Source of the DNA: Zafaria cholistanensis | GTDB lineage: Bacteria > Actinomycetota > Actinomycetes > Actinomycetales > Micrococcaceae | Direction: 5' to 3' | Length of the DNA stretch: 64,000 nucleotides | Assembly: GCF_008580665.1 (NCBI RefSeq) | Contig: NZ_BKDJ01000016.1 | Span: forward strand, 1 to 64,000 | Shown here: positions 53,617 to 62,018 of the stretch, piece after piece | How positions within the stretch are numbered: position 1 is the first letter of the stretch | Layout of the letters: every line of letters begins with the position of its first letter | Notes under the pieces: generated by a model | Databases searched by the model: none | The model's input: only the letters and a program-made list of their open reading frames with translations | What the model was told of the DNA's origin: nothing | Program-made: the position numbers and the translations under genes

Positions 53617-53689
53617 GCCCCCATCGTCTAGCGGCCTAGGACACCGCCCTTTCACGGCGGCGGCACGGGTTCGAATCCCGTTGGGGGTA
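53617..53689 (+). tRNA. tRNA-Glu (anticodon TTC)
   Basis: Cloverleaf with acceptor GCCCCCA/TGGGGGT, the Glu-type D arm GTCTAGCGGCCTAGGAC, anticodon stem CCGCC/GGCGG with loop CTTTCAC, and T arm ACGGG-TTCGAAT-CCCGT. CCA is not encoded. First of three tRNA genes. Confidence 0.96.
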
Positions 53690-53776
53690 CTTGCAGGGCA
53701 CGGATTTGCCGAGCGAAAAACGCTCTGGTAAAGTCTTCGTCTTGTGGGCGAGGGATGTCTCGATAAAAACATGCAA

Positions 53777-53850
53777 GGCCCTGTAGCGCAGTTGGTTAGC
53801 GCGCCGCCCTGTCACGGCGGAGGTCGCGGGTTCAAGTCCCGTCAGGGTCG
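53777..53850 (+). tRNA. tRNA-Asp (anticodon GTC)
   Basis: Acceptor GGCCCTG/CAGGGTC with discriminator G (an Asp identity base), D arm GCGC/GCGC, anticodon stem CCGCC/GGCGG with loop CTGTCAC, and T arm with TTCAAGT. CCA is not encoded. Confidence 0.96.
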
Positions 53851-53905
53851 CTGAGGTTTTCCGGGCGACTGGAAGATCGTGGTGATCATCGGAAGATGGT
53901 TTCCA

Positions 53906-53978
53906 GGCTCTGTAGCTCAGTTGGTAGAGCGTTCGACTGAAAATCGAAAGGTCACCGGATCGACGCCGGTCGGAGCCA
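53906..53978 (+). tRNA. tRNA-Phe (anticodon GAA)
   Basis: Acceptor GGCTCTG/CGGAGCC, D arm GCTC/GAGC, anticodon stem TTCGA/TCGAA with loop CTGAAAA, T arm ACCGG-ATCGACG-CCGGT (the usual TTC is ATC here), discriminator A. A CCA is encoded at 53979-53981. Confidence 0.95.
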
Positions 53979-53985
53979 CCAGCTA

Positions 53986-54022
53986 GAACCCCGTTTCCCG
54001 CAAGGGAAGCGGGGTTCTCTGT
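53986..54022 (+). terminator. tRNA cluster terminator
   Basis: A long stem GAACCCCG-TTTCCC with GGGAAG-CGGGGTTC (53986-54016) around a GCAA tetraloop, followed by TCTGTTT. It is one of the few terminators here with a T-rich tail. Confidence 0.88.
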
Positions 54023-54168
54023 TTGTCCGCACCCGGGGACGGGCCCGCTCCGGGGGAACGCGAGCTCCGCATCCACGGGGAGCCGGAGGCCGCGGAGGCG
54101 TTGCGCACGTGGTTGCGGCGCAGGCTCGGATGGGAGGCCCGGGTTCTGCGGTACAACAGGCCTTCACC

Positions 54169-54196
54169 TTGTGAGAGCCGTGGCCGGCAGTAGGCT
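54169..54196 (+). promoter_or_regulatory. Promoter of the Asp23/AmaP cassette
   Basis: TTGTGA (54169-54174) and TAGGCT (54191-54196), 16 bp apart, lie about 40 bp before the first ATG. Confidence 0.6.
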
Positions 54197-54235
54197 GGAG
54201 GCACGGAGACACTTTCCAGGGAAAGGCAGTCCTCG

Positions 54236-54655
54236 ATGGATCAGGAACCGACACCGGCCCGGCCCGCGGCCCCGGGGCACCTTCCCGCCGGGAGCACCTC
54301 GGTGACCCCGACGGCCGTGGCGAAGGTGGCGGCGGTGGCAGCCTCCGCGGTCCGGGGCGTCCATGCCCTTGGCACAGGCGCCCCCCGCGCGTTCGGCGCC
54401 CTCCGCGAGGCCGTCGCCCACGGGGCCGTCCCCGGGGTCGCCGCCGAGGTGGGTACCACCCAGGCCGCGGTCGACATCGTCCTGACCGCCGAGTTCGGGC
54501 GTCCCCTCTACGACCTGGCCGACGACGTGCGCGCCGCGGTCCACGATGCCGTGGAGCACCAGACCGGGTTGCAGGTCATCGAGGTCAACGTGGAGGTCGC
54601 CGATGTCCATGTCCCCGGCCTGCATGCCGAGCACCCGGCGGCGGAGCAGCCGTGA
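54236..54655 (+). CDS. Asp23/Gls24 family envelope stress protein
   Basis: A 139-aa protein of the Asp23/Gls24 (DUF322) family: SVTPTAVAKVAAVAASAVRGVHALGTG (about residues 21-47) and VDIVLTAEFGRPLYDLADDVRAAVHDAVEHQTGLQVIEVNVEVADVHV (about 82-129) are the two conserved blocks. In Staphylococcus, Asp23 lies under the membrane on the AmaP anchor and supports envelope stress tolerance. It is first in a four-gene set joined by GTGA and ATGA overlaps. GGAAAGG lies upstream of the ATG. Confidence 0.92.
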   Translation: MDQEPTPARPAAPGHLPAGSTSVTPTAVAKVAAVAASAVRGVHALGTGAPRAFGALREAVAHGAVPGVAAEVGTTQAAVDIVLTAEFGRPLYDLADDVRAAVHDAVEHQTGLQVIEVNVEVADVHVPGLHAEHPAAEQP

Positions 54656-55050
54656 CAGCCCTGCCCGGGCCCGCGCTGCCCCCGCGCCCCCAGCGGCCGC
54701 CCTCCTCCGCGGTCCGGCCCGGCGTGCGCCCGGCCGGACACACCCGAATCGCCACCCAGGCGCTCTCCAGCGTCGCCCAGGGCGTGGCGGGCCAGGTGCT
54801 GGACGTCCCGCCGTCGGCCGTCCGGGTGGGGCTCCACGACGAGTTCGGTTCGCTGGCCCTCGTCCTGAGCCTGCCGATGCCACTGCGCCCGCTTGCGGCC
54901 CCGCAGCCCCTGCCGCCGGTGTGGAAGCGTGCCCGCGACGCGCGCAAAACGGTGCGGGAGCGCTTCACCGCGCTGACCGGGGCCCATGTGGGGCGCGTGG
55001 ACGTCCGCGTCACCGGGATCCTCCCCGAGACCGTGAGGAGGCCCGCATGA
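54652..55050 (+). CDS. Asp23-like accessory protein
   Basis: A 132-aa protein with a Pro/Arg-rich start and then a segment (TRIATQALSSVAQGVAGQVLDVPPSAVRVGLHDEFGSLALVLSLPM, about residues 31-76). This resembles one half of the Asp23 fold: helix, then strands. It ends TALTGAHVGRVDVRVTGI, parallel to the VIEVNVEV end of the preceding protein. I treat it as a diverged Asp23-family partner. GTG start overlapping the upstream stop. Confidence 0.78.
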   Translation: MTALPGPALPPRPQRPPSSAVRPGVRPAGHTRIATQALSSVAQGVAGQVLDVPPSAVRVGLHDEFGSLALVLSLPMPLRPLAAPQPLPPVWKRARDARKTVRERFTALTGAHVGRVDVRVTGILPETVRRPA

Positions 55051-55625
55051 CCGGCGCCGAACGCGAACTCATCCAGCACCGGGAACTGTACAGTGCCCGC
55101 TCGGCGGCGGCCGTCGTGGCCGCCTCCCTGGTGGTCGCGGCCAGCATCTACCTTTTGTTCGAAGTCGTCCTGAAGGCCTTGGGCCAGGAACCCTGGGTCC
55201 GTTCCCCGGACGAGTGGTGGGCCTGGTCCGCCGGGCTGCCGTCGGCCGCCGAACCGGTGGTGCTGGCGCTGCTGGGCCTGGCCACCCTTGGCCTGGGACT
55301 CTACTTCCTGCTCGCCGGCCTGCTGCCCGGACGCAGGCGCCGCCGCACCATCGCGGACCCGCGGGCCGTGGTGGTGGTGGACGACCCGGTCCTGGCCGCC
55401 GCGCTGGCCCGGCGCGCCCGGACCGAGGCCGGGGTCGGGCCCGAACAGGTGCTGGTCCACCTGTACGCCAAGGCCGTGGAGGTGCAGTTGATCCCCACCT
55501 CCGGCATCCCGGCGAACGCGGAGGCGGTCCGTGCCGCCGTGGAGCAGGAGCTGGAGCGGAACCGGATCGAGCCGCGGCCGGACGTGCAGGTGCGGGTTGC
55601 CGAGTCGGGGGTGGTGGGGCAGTGA
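55047..55625 (+). CDS. DUF6286-like two-helix membrane protein
   Basis: A 192-aa protein with two membrane helices (about residues 22-42 and 67-92, the latter before an RRRRR stop-transfer run). A cytoplasmic domain of about 90 residues follows, with VVVVDDPVLAAALARRARTEAGVGPEQVLVHLYAKAVEVQLIPTSG. This domain has an Asp23-like alternation of helix and strand. Proteins like this accompany Asp23 genes in actinobacteria. ATGA overlap upstream and GTGA overlap downstream. Confidence 0.8.
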   Translation: MTGAERELIQHRELYSARSAAAVVAASLVVAASIYLLFEVVLKALGQEPWVRSPDEWWAWSAGLPSAAEPVVLALLGLATLGLGLYFLLAGLLPGRRRRRTIADPRAVVVVDDPVLAAALARRARTEAGVGPEQVLVHLYAKAVEVQLIPTSGIPANAEAVRAAVEQELERNRIEPRPDVQVRVAESGVVGQ

Positions 55626-56236
55626 ACCAGACCCCGCGCGGGGTGAACCGCACCCTGCTGGTCCTGCTGGGCGTGCTGCTGTGCGCGGCCGGCGGACACC
55701 TGCTGCTGGTATCCCTCGGGGGAAGCTACGCGCTGGGCTGGACCCGGTTCGCCTCCCTTGCCGGCGGGCGCTTCCAGAGCCTCCTGGCCTCCACCACGCT
55801 GCCCGGGCAACCCGGTTCCTGGCTCTGGATCGTGGCGGCCGTGGCGCTGGTGGTGCTGGTGCTGCTGATGGTCTGGTGGATGGCGGTGCAGGGCAAGGGG
55901 CGCACCGGCACCTACGCCCGCGAATACTACGACGACGGCGCGCGCGGCATGGTCGAAATCGGCGCCGGGGTGCCGGAGCAGGCCATCAGGACCGCGCTGT
56001 CCGAGCGGCACGACATCGTCTCGGTCAACGTCAGCGTCTGGGACTCCCCGCAGGGGGAGGCCGGACTGCGGATCCGGGTGCTGCCCCGCCAGGGGGCGGC
56101 CCCGCTGCGCATCGCCGAGGACATCTCCGCCCTGGTGGTGGCCCTGGACCGGGCCCTGGGGCGCGGCGGCCCGGTGGTCATCCACCTGGCCGCCGGCGCC
56201 CGCGCCCGCATGTCCCGGTCGGACCGGGTGCTCTAG
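55622..56236 (+). CDS. AmaP-like membrane anchor protein
   Basis: A 204-aa protein with two hydrophobic helices (about residues 10-32 and 61-84), the second followed by a conserved basic GKGRTGTYAREYYDDGARGMVEIGAGVPEQAIRTALSERHDIVSVNVSVW domain. This fits the alkaline shock response membrane anchor AmaP, which tethers Asp23. GTG start overlapping the previous stop. The tail RARMSRSDRVL is basic. The match to AmaP is by layout and context rather than strong motif. Confidence 0.75.
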   Translation: MNQTPRGVNRTLLVLLGVLLCAAGGHLLLVSLGGSYALGWTRFASLAGGRFQSLLASTTLPGQPGSWLWIVAAVALVVLVLLMVWWMAVQGKGRTGTYAREYYDDGARGMVEIGAGVPEQAIRTALSERHDIVSVNVSVWDSPQGEAGLRIRVLPRQGAAPLRIAEDISALVVALDRALGRGGPVVIHLAAGARARMSRSDRVL

Positions 56237-56258
56237 CGGAAGGCAACCCGGCCGGCCT

Positions 56259-56303
56259 CCTGCCCGCGCTGTGCCTGCCCGCCCTGTGCCTGCCCGCGGA
56301 GCC
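56259..56303. repeat. Three 15-bp tandem repeats at the GH13 gene end
   Basis: CCTGCCCGCGCTGTG, CCTGCCCGCCCTGTG and CCTGCCCGCGGAGCC fill the gap between the two convergent genes and touch the stop codon of the glucosidase gene. Confidence 0.88.
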
Positions 56304-58106
56304 TCAGTCCCGCTCCGCCAGCAGCCACACGCAGGCATCGGGCTCCAGCGTGCCCTCCCTGGCCGCGCCGTCCCGGCTGGAGGCAGCCGGGCGCCACCCC
56401 TCGGGCAGCGCGACGGGAGCCTGGCCCATGTTCGCCACCACGAGCACCGGCCCGTTCCGGAACGCCAGGATCCCCGCCTCCGGAGCATGCGGAGCGGCCC
56501 ATTCCAGGCCTCCACGGCCCAGCCCGTGCCCGGCCCGCAGCGCCAGCAGCTCCCGGTACAACTCGTAGGTCGATCCCGGGACCCCCACCTGCCGGTCCGC
56601 CGCGTAGCGGGCAAAACCCGCCGGCTGCGGCAGCCAGGGCCCGCCGGAGCCGTCCCGGCCGGCGTCGTCCGGGTAGGGGCCAAAGCCAAAGCCGGGCGCG
56701 GATGCAACCCAGGGCAGCGGCACCCGGCAGCCGTCCCGGCCGCGTTCGGCGCCGCCGGTGCGGAAGAAACTCGGGTCCTGGCGCAGCTCGTCGGGCAAGG
56801 TGGTGTGCTCGGGCAGCCCCAGCTCGTCGCCCTGGTAGACGTAGGCCGAACCCGGCAGGGCCAGCATCACCATGGCGGCGGCGCGTCCGCGCGCCCATCC
56901 CAACTGCTCGTCGGGCTGCTCGTCCCCGATGCCGATGCCCTTCGGGAAGGTAGTGGGGTCCTTGAGCCCGAAGCGGGAGGTGTGGCGGACGGTGTCGTGG
57001 TTGGAGAGCACCCAAGTGGCCGGCGCGCCCACGGCGGCGGCCTCGCGCAGCGTCTCGTCCACGTTGGCGGCGATCCGTGCCGCGTCCCAGCCCGCCAGCA
57101 GGAAGCCGAAGTTGAACGCCTGCTGCATCTCGCCCGGGCGCACGTACCGGAAGGCGCGCTCCACCGGCGCCACCCACGCCTCGGCGACCATCATGCGATC
57201 GCCCGGGTAGCTGGCCAGGACCCGGTGCCAGGCCTCGTAGATCCGGTGCACCCCGTCCTGGTCCAGGTACGGCGGCCTGTCCTCCGGGGTCAGTTTGGCC
57301 TCCTCCACCTCCACGGCCGGGTCCTCCACGACCACCCCGATGGCGCCGGCCTCCCGCGGGGTATCCAGGGGAGCTTCGGGCGGGGTGTCCGTGCCGGAGA
57401 CCATGGACACCTTCGCGGACCAGTCCGGCAGCCCCTCCGCCTTCACCAGCCCATGGGCGACGTCCACGCGGAACCCGTCCACGCCGCGGTCCAGCCAGAA
57501 CCGCAGCACGTCCTCCATCTCGGCGTGGACCTCGGGGTTGGACCAGTCCAGGTCGGGCTGCGTGGTGTCGAACAGGTGCAGGTACCACTGGCCCGGCCGT
57601 CCGGCACCGGGTCCGGCCTGCTCCGTCACCCGGGTCCAGGCCGGGCCCCCGAAGAGCGATCGCCAGTTGTTGGGCGGTTCCGCGCCGTCGGGCCCGCGCC
57701 CGTCGCGGAAGATGTAGCGGTTCCGCGCGGGGGAGCCCGGTGCCGAGGCCAGGGCCTCCCGGAACCAGACGTGCTGGTCCGAGGTGTGGTTCGGGACCAG
57801 GTCCACGATGATGCGCAGGCCCAGCCCGTGAGCCTCGGCGAGCATCGCGTCGAAGTCCTCCAGGGTGCCGAAGAGCGGGTCCACCTCGCGGTAGTCGGAG
57901 ACGTCGTAGCCGGCGTCCCGCTGCGGGGACGGGTAGAACGGGGACAGCCATACGGCGTTCACGCCCAGGTTGCGCAGGTACCCCAGCTTGGAGGCAACCC
58001 CGCGCAGGTCCCCCATGCCGTCGCCGTCCGCGTCGGCGAACGATCGCGGGTACACCTGGTAGATGACGGCGTCCTGCCACCACGGGGCGGTGCTGGTCTG
58101 TGTCAT
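56304..58106 (-). CDS. GH13 alpha-glucosidase / oligo-1,6-glucosidase
   Basis: A 600-aa cytoplasmic glycoside hydrolase of family 13 that splits alpha-glucosides such as isomaltose, trehalose or maltose. The TIM-barrel regions are present: start WWQDAVIYQVYPRSFADADGDGMGDLRGV, region I IIVDLVPNHTSD (about residue 99), nucleophile Asp in GVDGFRVDVAHGL (about 199), acid/base Glu in MVAEAWV (about 305), and final VLSNHDTVRH (about 345). AAGGAG before ATG 58106. Alone on this strand, with no sugar transporter beside it. Confidence 0.94.
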   Translation of the reverse strand: MTQTSTAPWWQDAVIYQVYPRSFADADGDGMGDLRGVASKLGYLRNLGVNAVWLSPFYPSPQRDAGYDVSDYREVDPLFGTLEDFDAMLAEAHGLGLRIIVDLVPNHTSDQHVWFREALASAPGSPARNRYIFRDGRGPDGAEPPNNWRSLFGGPAWTRVTEQAGPGAGRPGQWYLHLFDTTQPDLDWSNPEVHAEMEDVLRFWLDRGVDGFRVDVAHGLVKAEGLPDWSAKVSMVSGTDTPPEAPLDTPREAGAIGVVVEDPAVEVEEAKLTPEDRPPYLDQDGVHRIYEAWHRVLASYPGDRMMVAEAWVAPVERAFRYVRPGEMQQAFNFGFLLAGWDAARIAANVDETLREAAAVGAPATWVLSNHDTVRHTSRFGLKDPTTFPKGIGIGDEQPDEQLGWARGRAAAMVMLALPGSAYVYQGDELGLPEHTTLPDELRQDPSFFRTGGAERGRDGCRVPLPWVASAPGFGFGPYPDDAGRDGSGGPWLPQPAGFARYAADRQVGVPGSTYELYRELLALRAGHGLGRGGLEWAAPHAPEAGILAFRNGPVLVVANMGQAPVALPEGWRPAASSRDGAAREGTLEPDACVWLLAERD

Positions 58107-58190
58107 GGTGCTGCTCCTTACGTGGGTTTCGGAGTGTGCGGGTTCGGGCGTTCGGGTTGGGGGTGTACGGGTGCGGGTTCGGGGTACGCC

Positions 58191-59042
58191 TCAGCTGGCC
58201 CGGGCGAGCTGGCGGACCTTGAGCCAGCGGGAGGCGAGCCGGCGGTAGGAGGCCGCCGCGCCGAGCATGTCCCCCTCGGCGAGGGACTCGATGCCCAGGC
58301 GGATGTCATGCGGGGAATCGTCGGGCCAGACCAGTTCGGCGGTGCGCCCGTAGTCCAGCTCCACGATCGACTCCGGGTGGAACAGCTGCAGCCATTCGCT
58401 CAGCCCGGTCAGGTCATCCAGCATGTCCAGTTCCGGGGCGTGGACGGCCAGCGACGCCGCGGCGTAGCGGGCGCGTTCCAGCGCCTGGGCCGTCGGGGCG
58501 CAAAGCCGGACGCTGACGATCCGCTCGCCGTCCTCAACGATCTCGCAGTGGTCGTCCTCGCGCAACAGCACGAACCAGCCGAAGGGAATGCCCCAGGTCG
58601 CGCTGCGGGTGTGCAGCCGTGCGACGTCCTCGGCAAAGTCCTCGTGGACCAGCCGCTCGGCGTTGGCCGCCCGTGCCGGATCGGGGACCAGCACCTCCAG
58701 CAGCTGCGGGCGCATGGTCCCGTTTAGCTGCTCCGCCGCGAGCGTGGCGCGTGTGGCCAGCTGGTCCGGGCAGTAGTAGGCAACGGTCAGTCCGTTGGCC
58801 CCGGGATAGTGCAGGGTGCGGAAGCGTTCGGCCGTCGCATGGGGGAAGGGGTCGGAGACCAGGCGCGTGACACGCTCCAGCGAATCCACGACCTCCTGAG
58901 TCTCGAAGGCCTCGCGCCCGCCCTCGCGCTGGGCGGCGATCAGCAGCTGCTCCTCGTCGGAGAAGGCACGCAGCGGCTCGTAGACGCGCAGGTACGCGGT
59001 CGGCGGAATGTTTCGCCGGGCCCCGCGCGCCAGCTTCGCCAT
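58191..59042 (-). CDS. Conserved actinobacterial protein of unknown function, coupled to xthA
   Basis: The 283-aa soluble protein has the segments RNIPPTAYLRVYEPLRAFSDEEQ (residues about 10-32), LHYPGANGLTVAYYCPDQLATRATLAAEQLNGT, and a long C-terminal helix region ending LASRWLKVRQLARAS. I see no catalytic motif or membrane helix. Its ATG is 2 nt after the xthA stop (TAGCCATG), so it is translationally coupled to a DNA-repair nuclease; that pairing is the best clue to its role. Confidence 0.82.
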   Translation of the reverse strand: MAKLARGARRNIPPTAYLRVYEPLRAFSDEEQLLIAAQREGGREAFETQEVVDSLERVTRLVSDPFPHATAERFRTLHYPGANGLTVAYYCPDQLATRATLAAEQLNGTMRPQLLEVLVPDPARAANAERLVHEDFAEDVARLHTRSATWGIPFGWFVLLREDDHCEIVEDGERIVSVRLCAPTAQALERARYAAASLAVHAPELDMLDDLTGLSEWLQLFHPESIVELDYGRTAELVWPDDSPHDIRLGIESLAEGDMLGAAASYRRLASRWLKVRQLARAS

Positions 59043-59044
59043 GG

Positions 59045-59848
59045 CTAGTCCAGCTCCACGATCACGGGAGCGTGGTCGGAGGCGCCCTTGCCCTTGCGCT
59101 CCTCGCGGTCGATGCTGGCGCTCCTGACCCGGCTGGCCAGTGCGGGGGATCCCAGGACGAAGTCGATGCGCATGCCCTCCTTTTTGGGGAAACGCAGCTG
59201 CGTGTAGTCCCAGTATGTGTAGACGCCCGGACCGGGGGCGAAGGGCCGCACGACGTCGGCGTAGCCGGCGCGCTCGAAGGCGCGGAACGCGGCGCGCTCG
59301 GGCTCGCTGACATGGGTGAGGCCCTCGCGGCGGAAAAGGTCGATGTCCCAGACGTCCTCGTCCTGCGGAGCGATATTCCAGTCGCCCATGAGGGCGATCT
59401 GGGCCTGCGGATCGGCCTGGAGCCATCCGGCGGCCTGGTCCTTGAGCACGTCCAGCCACTGCAGCTTGTAGGGCATGTGCTCGTCATCAAGCGCGCGGCC
59501 GTTGGGCACGTACAGGCTCCAGACGCGCACGCCGTTGCAGGTTGCGCCCAAGGCCCGCGGTTCCTGCACCGGATCCTTGCCGCCCTTGCCGAAAACCGGC
59601 TGGCCCGCGAAGGCCCGCTCCACGTCCTCCAATCCCACGCGGGAGGCAATCGCCACGCCGTTCCACTGGCTCAACCCGAAGTGCGCCACCTCGTAGCCGT
59701 TGTTCTCGAACAGCTCCCAGGGAAAGTTCTCGTCCCTGCACTTGGTTTCCTGGATGGCCAGCACGTCGACGTCGGTGCGGCGCAGCCAGGCCTCCACCCG
59801 GTCGGCGCGGGCGCGGAGGGAGTTCACGTTCCAGGTAGCGATCTTCAC
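59045..59848 (-). CDS. xthA: Exodeoxyribonuclease III (AP endonuclease)
   Basis: A 267-aa Mg-dependent nuclease that cuts at abasic sites and removes 3' blocks. Catalytic blocks are all present: KIATWNVNSLRARADRVEAWL with Asn (residue 7), DVLAIQETKC with Glu (about 35), NGRALDDEHMPYK (about 115-130), LMGDWNIAPQDEDVWD (about 150), and the final GASDHAPVIVELD (His about 260). The GTG at 59848 follows TAGGTT (59860-59855) by 6 nt, so the mRNA is leaderless. First gene of a two-gene unit. Confidence 0.95.
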   Translation of the reverse strand: MKIATWNVNSLRARADRVEAWLRRTDVDVLAIQETKCRDENFPWELFENNGYEVAHFGLSQWNGVAIASRVGLEDVERAFAGQPVFGKGGKDPVQEPRALGATCNGVRVWSLYVPNGRALDDEHMPYKLQWLDVLKDQAAGWLQADPQAQIALMGDWNIAPQDEDVWDIDLFRREGLTHVSEPERAAFRAFERAGYADVVRPFAPGPGVYTYWDYTQLRFPKKEGMRIDFVLGSPALASRVRSASIDREERKGKGASDHAPVIVELD

Positions 59849-59987
59849 TCGCCCAACCTATCAAGTGCTCCGCCACAGCCAAGAGCGCCGGCCGCCTGTT
59901 CGGGGCGTCTCCCTGGGGGCCGGCCCCCTCGCAGGGGCGGTCAGCCGCCCGGCTGGGAGGGGGTTTCCGGCCCGTGCGGGCCCGGGG

Positions 59988-60809
59988 TCAGCGCCACCAG
60001 GTGTCGTGGATGGTTACGGGGACGGTGCGCTTGTGGCGGCTGCGCAGGAACTTCTGCTCGATCTTCCCGGCGACCGCGTCCGGGATGTCCCGCCCTTCCA
60101 GGTAGTCGTCGATTTCGTCGTACTCCAGCCCCAATTCGTCCTCGTCGGTGCGGCCGGGGAGGATGTCGAGCAGGTCCGCGGTGGGGGCCTTCCGCCACAC
60201 CCGTTCTGGAGCGCCCAAGTGCTGCAGCAGCAGCTGGTTCTGCCGCTTGTTGAGGCCGAAGAGGGGCAGCACGTCGGCCCCGCCGTCGCCGTGCTTGGTG
60301 AAGAAGCCGGTGACGGATTCCGCCCCGTGGTCGGTGCCGATGACCAGGAGGTTGTGTTCGCCGGCCATGGCGTACTGGGCAATCATGCGGGCACGCGCCT
60401 TGATGTTGCCCTTGCTGAAATCGGACAGGTCCGTGCCGGTGGCCTGCTTGTACTCGCGCTCCAGGCCGTCGACGCCGGGCTTGATGTTGAAGGTCACCTG
60501 GCGCCGGGCCGCCACGAACTCCATCGCGGCCCGCGCGTCCCCCTCGTCGTGCTGCTCGCCGTAAGGCAGGCGCATGGCCACGAATTCCGCTTCCACGCCC
60601 TCGGCCGCCAGCTCCTCCACGCACAGCTGGGCCAGCCGGCCCGCGAGCGAGGAATCGATCCCGCCGGAAATCCCCAGCACAAAGCCCCGGGTGCCGGTGG
60701 CCTTCAGGTAGTCCTTGAGGAACCCGACGCGGGCCGTGACCTCCTCTGCTGGGTCGATCTGCGGCTTGACGCCCATTTCCTCGATGATCCTCGACTGGAG
60801 TTCGCGCAT
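59988..60809 (-). CDS. nadE: NH3-dependent NAD+ synthetase
   Basis: NadE turns nicotinate adenine dinucleotide into NAD+ with ATP and ammonia. The 273-aa length and lack of an N-terminal amidase mark the short, ammonia-dependent form. The PP-loop FVLGISGGIDSSLAGRLAQL (about residues 43-62), the KGNIKARARMIAQYAMAGEHNLLVIGTDHGAESVTGFFTKHGDGGADVLPLF block (about 132-183) and the KAPTADLLDILPGRTDEDELGLEY end are all typical. TAGGCT (60821-60816) ends 6 nt before the ATG: leaderless. Confidence 0.95.
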   Translation of the reverse strand: MRELQSRIIEEMGVKPQIDPAEEVTARVGFLKDYLKATGTRGFVLGISGGIDSSLAGRLAQLCVEELAAEGVEAEFVAMRLPYGEQHDEGDARAAMEFVAARRQVTFNIKPGVDGLEREYKQATGTDLSDFSKGNIKARARMIAQYAMAGEHNLLVIGTDHGAESVTGFFTKHGDGGADVLPLFGLNKRQNQLLLQHLGAPERVWRKAPTADLLDILPGRTDEDELGLEYDEIDDYLEGRDIPDAVAGKIEQKFLRSRHKRTVPVTIHDTWWR

Positions 60810-61054
60810 GCGCCCAGCCTACAACCGCCGTGTTTCCTGCGGATTGCCAGCCGCGCCGGGGCCACGTCCCCGACGGGGACGGCGGGTCCCGGGCCCGAAA
60901 TGCCAAAAGTCCGGCCCCGCGTCCGTTCCGTGTTCGCAGCCGGTCTGGTTTGATGGGCTTCATGGAGGCGCTGCGCTCCGCCGGGACCGCGGCCGCCAGG
61001 CAGGCAACGATCCGACCGACCGCGCGACGAAACCCTGGAAAGACACCCATCATC

Positions 61055-61978
61055 ATGGCGATCCGCTCCCCGGAACATCCAGCCCCCTCCCACTTCCTGC
61101 TCCACCTGAGCGACCTGCACCTGCGCGGCACGGCCTCTCCGCCGGGGATCGTGGACGGCGAGGAGGGGCTGCTCCGGGTGCTGGCCGAGATCGAGGCCAC
61201 GGGAGCACGCCCCGAGGCCATCGTTTTCAGCGGTGACCTGGCCAACAGCGGCGAGCCCGAGGCCTATGCCCGGCTGCGGGCCGCCGTCGAACCGGTCGCC
61301 GAACGGTTGGGGGCCCGCGCGATCTGGGCCATGGGCAACCACGACGACCGCGCCAACCTGCGTGAGCACCTGCTGGGGGAGCCGCGCTCGGCCGAGCCGC
61401 TGAACGCCGTGCACTGGCTGGGCGGGCTGCGCGTGATCGTGCTGGACACCTCGGTACCGGGGGCCCACCACGGGGAGATCTCGGCCGAACAGCTCGAGTG
61501 GCTGGGCCGCGGCCTGGAGGTTCCCGCCCCGGAGGGCACGCTGCTGGTGATGCACCACCCTCCGGTGCCGTGTATCCAGCCACTGGCGATCCTGGTGGAA
61601 CTGCGCGGCCAGGCCGCCCTCGCCGCGGTCGTGCGCGGCAGCGACGTGCGGGCCATCCTCGGCGGGCACCTGCATTACTCGACCAGCGCGACGTTCGCGG
61701 GAATCCCCGTCTCCGTGGCCTCCTCCACCTGTTACACCCAGGACCTTGCCGGGCCGGTGGACCCGAACACCGGGATTCGCGGCACCCGGGGGCGCGACGC
61801 GGCACAGGGCTGCACCATGGTCCACGTGTACCGCGACACGGTGGTGCATTCGGTGGTTCCACCGGCGGGCGGGGCGACTGTGGGCGAGGAGTTCACCCCC
61901 GCGGCAGTCGCCCGCACGCTGCACCGGCACGGGGCGCTGCCGCCGCGGGACGCTCCGGGAGCCCTCCGTACCCGCTAG
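61055..61978 (+). CDS. cpdA: CpdA-like 3',5'-cyclic nucleotide phosphodiesterase
   Basis: A 307-aa class III metallophosphoesterase related to CpdA, which hydrolyses cAMP. Metal-site motifs: LLHLSDLHL (about residues 15-23), VFSGDLANSGEPEAY (about 57), AMGNHDDR (about 93), VMHHPPVP (about 165) and GGHLHYS (about 204). ATG 61055 has GGAAAG upstream. An in-frame ATG at 60962 behind TTTGAT would add 31 residues that do not look conserved. It is divergent from nadE and convergent with the Stealth gene. Confidence 0.87.
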   Translation: MAIRSPEHPAPSHFLLHLSDLHLRGTASPPGIVDGEEGLLRVLAEIEATGARPEAIVFSGDLANSGEPEAYARLRAAVEPVAERLGARAIWAMGNHDDRANLREHLLGEPRSAEPLNAVHWLGGLRVIVLDTSVPGAHHGEISAEQLEWLGRGLEVPAPEGTLLVMHHPPVPCIQPLAILVELRGQAALAAVVRGSDVRAILGGHLHYSTSATFAGIPVSVASSTCYTQDLAGPVDPNTGIRGTRGRDAAQGCTMVHVYRDTVVHSVVPPAGGATVGEEFTPAAVARTLHRHGALPPRDAPGALRTR

Positions 61979-62018
61979 CGGACCCGGAAGGGGAGGGCGG
62001 GAGCGCCGGTTCCGGGCG

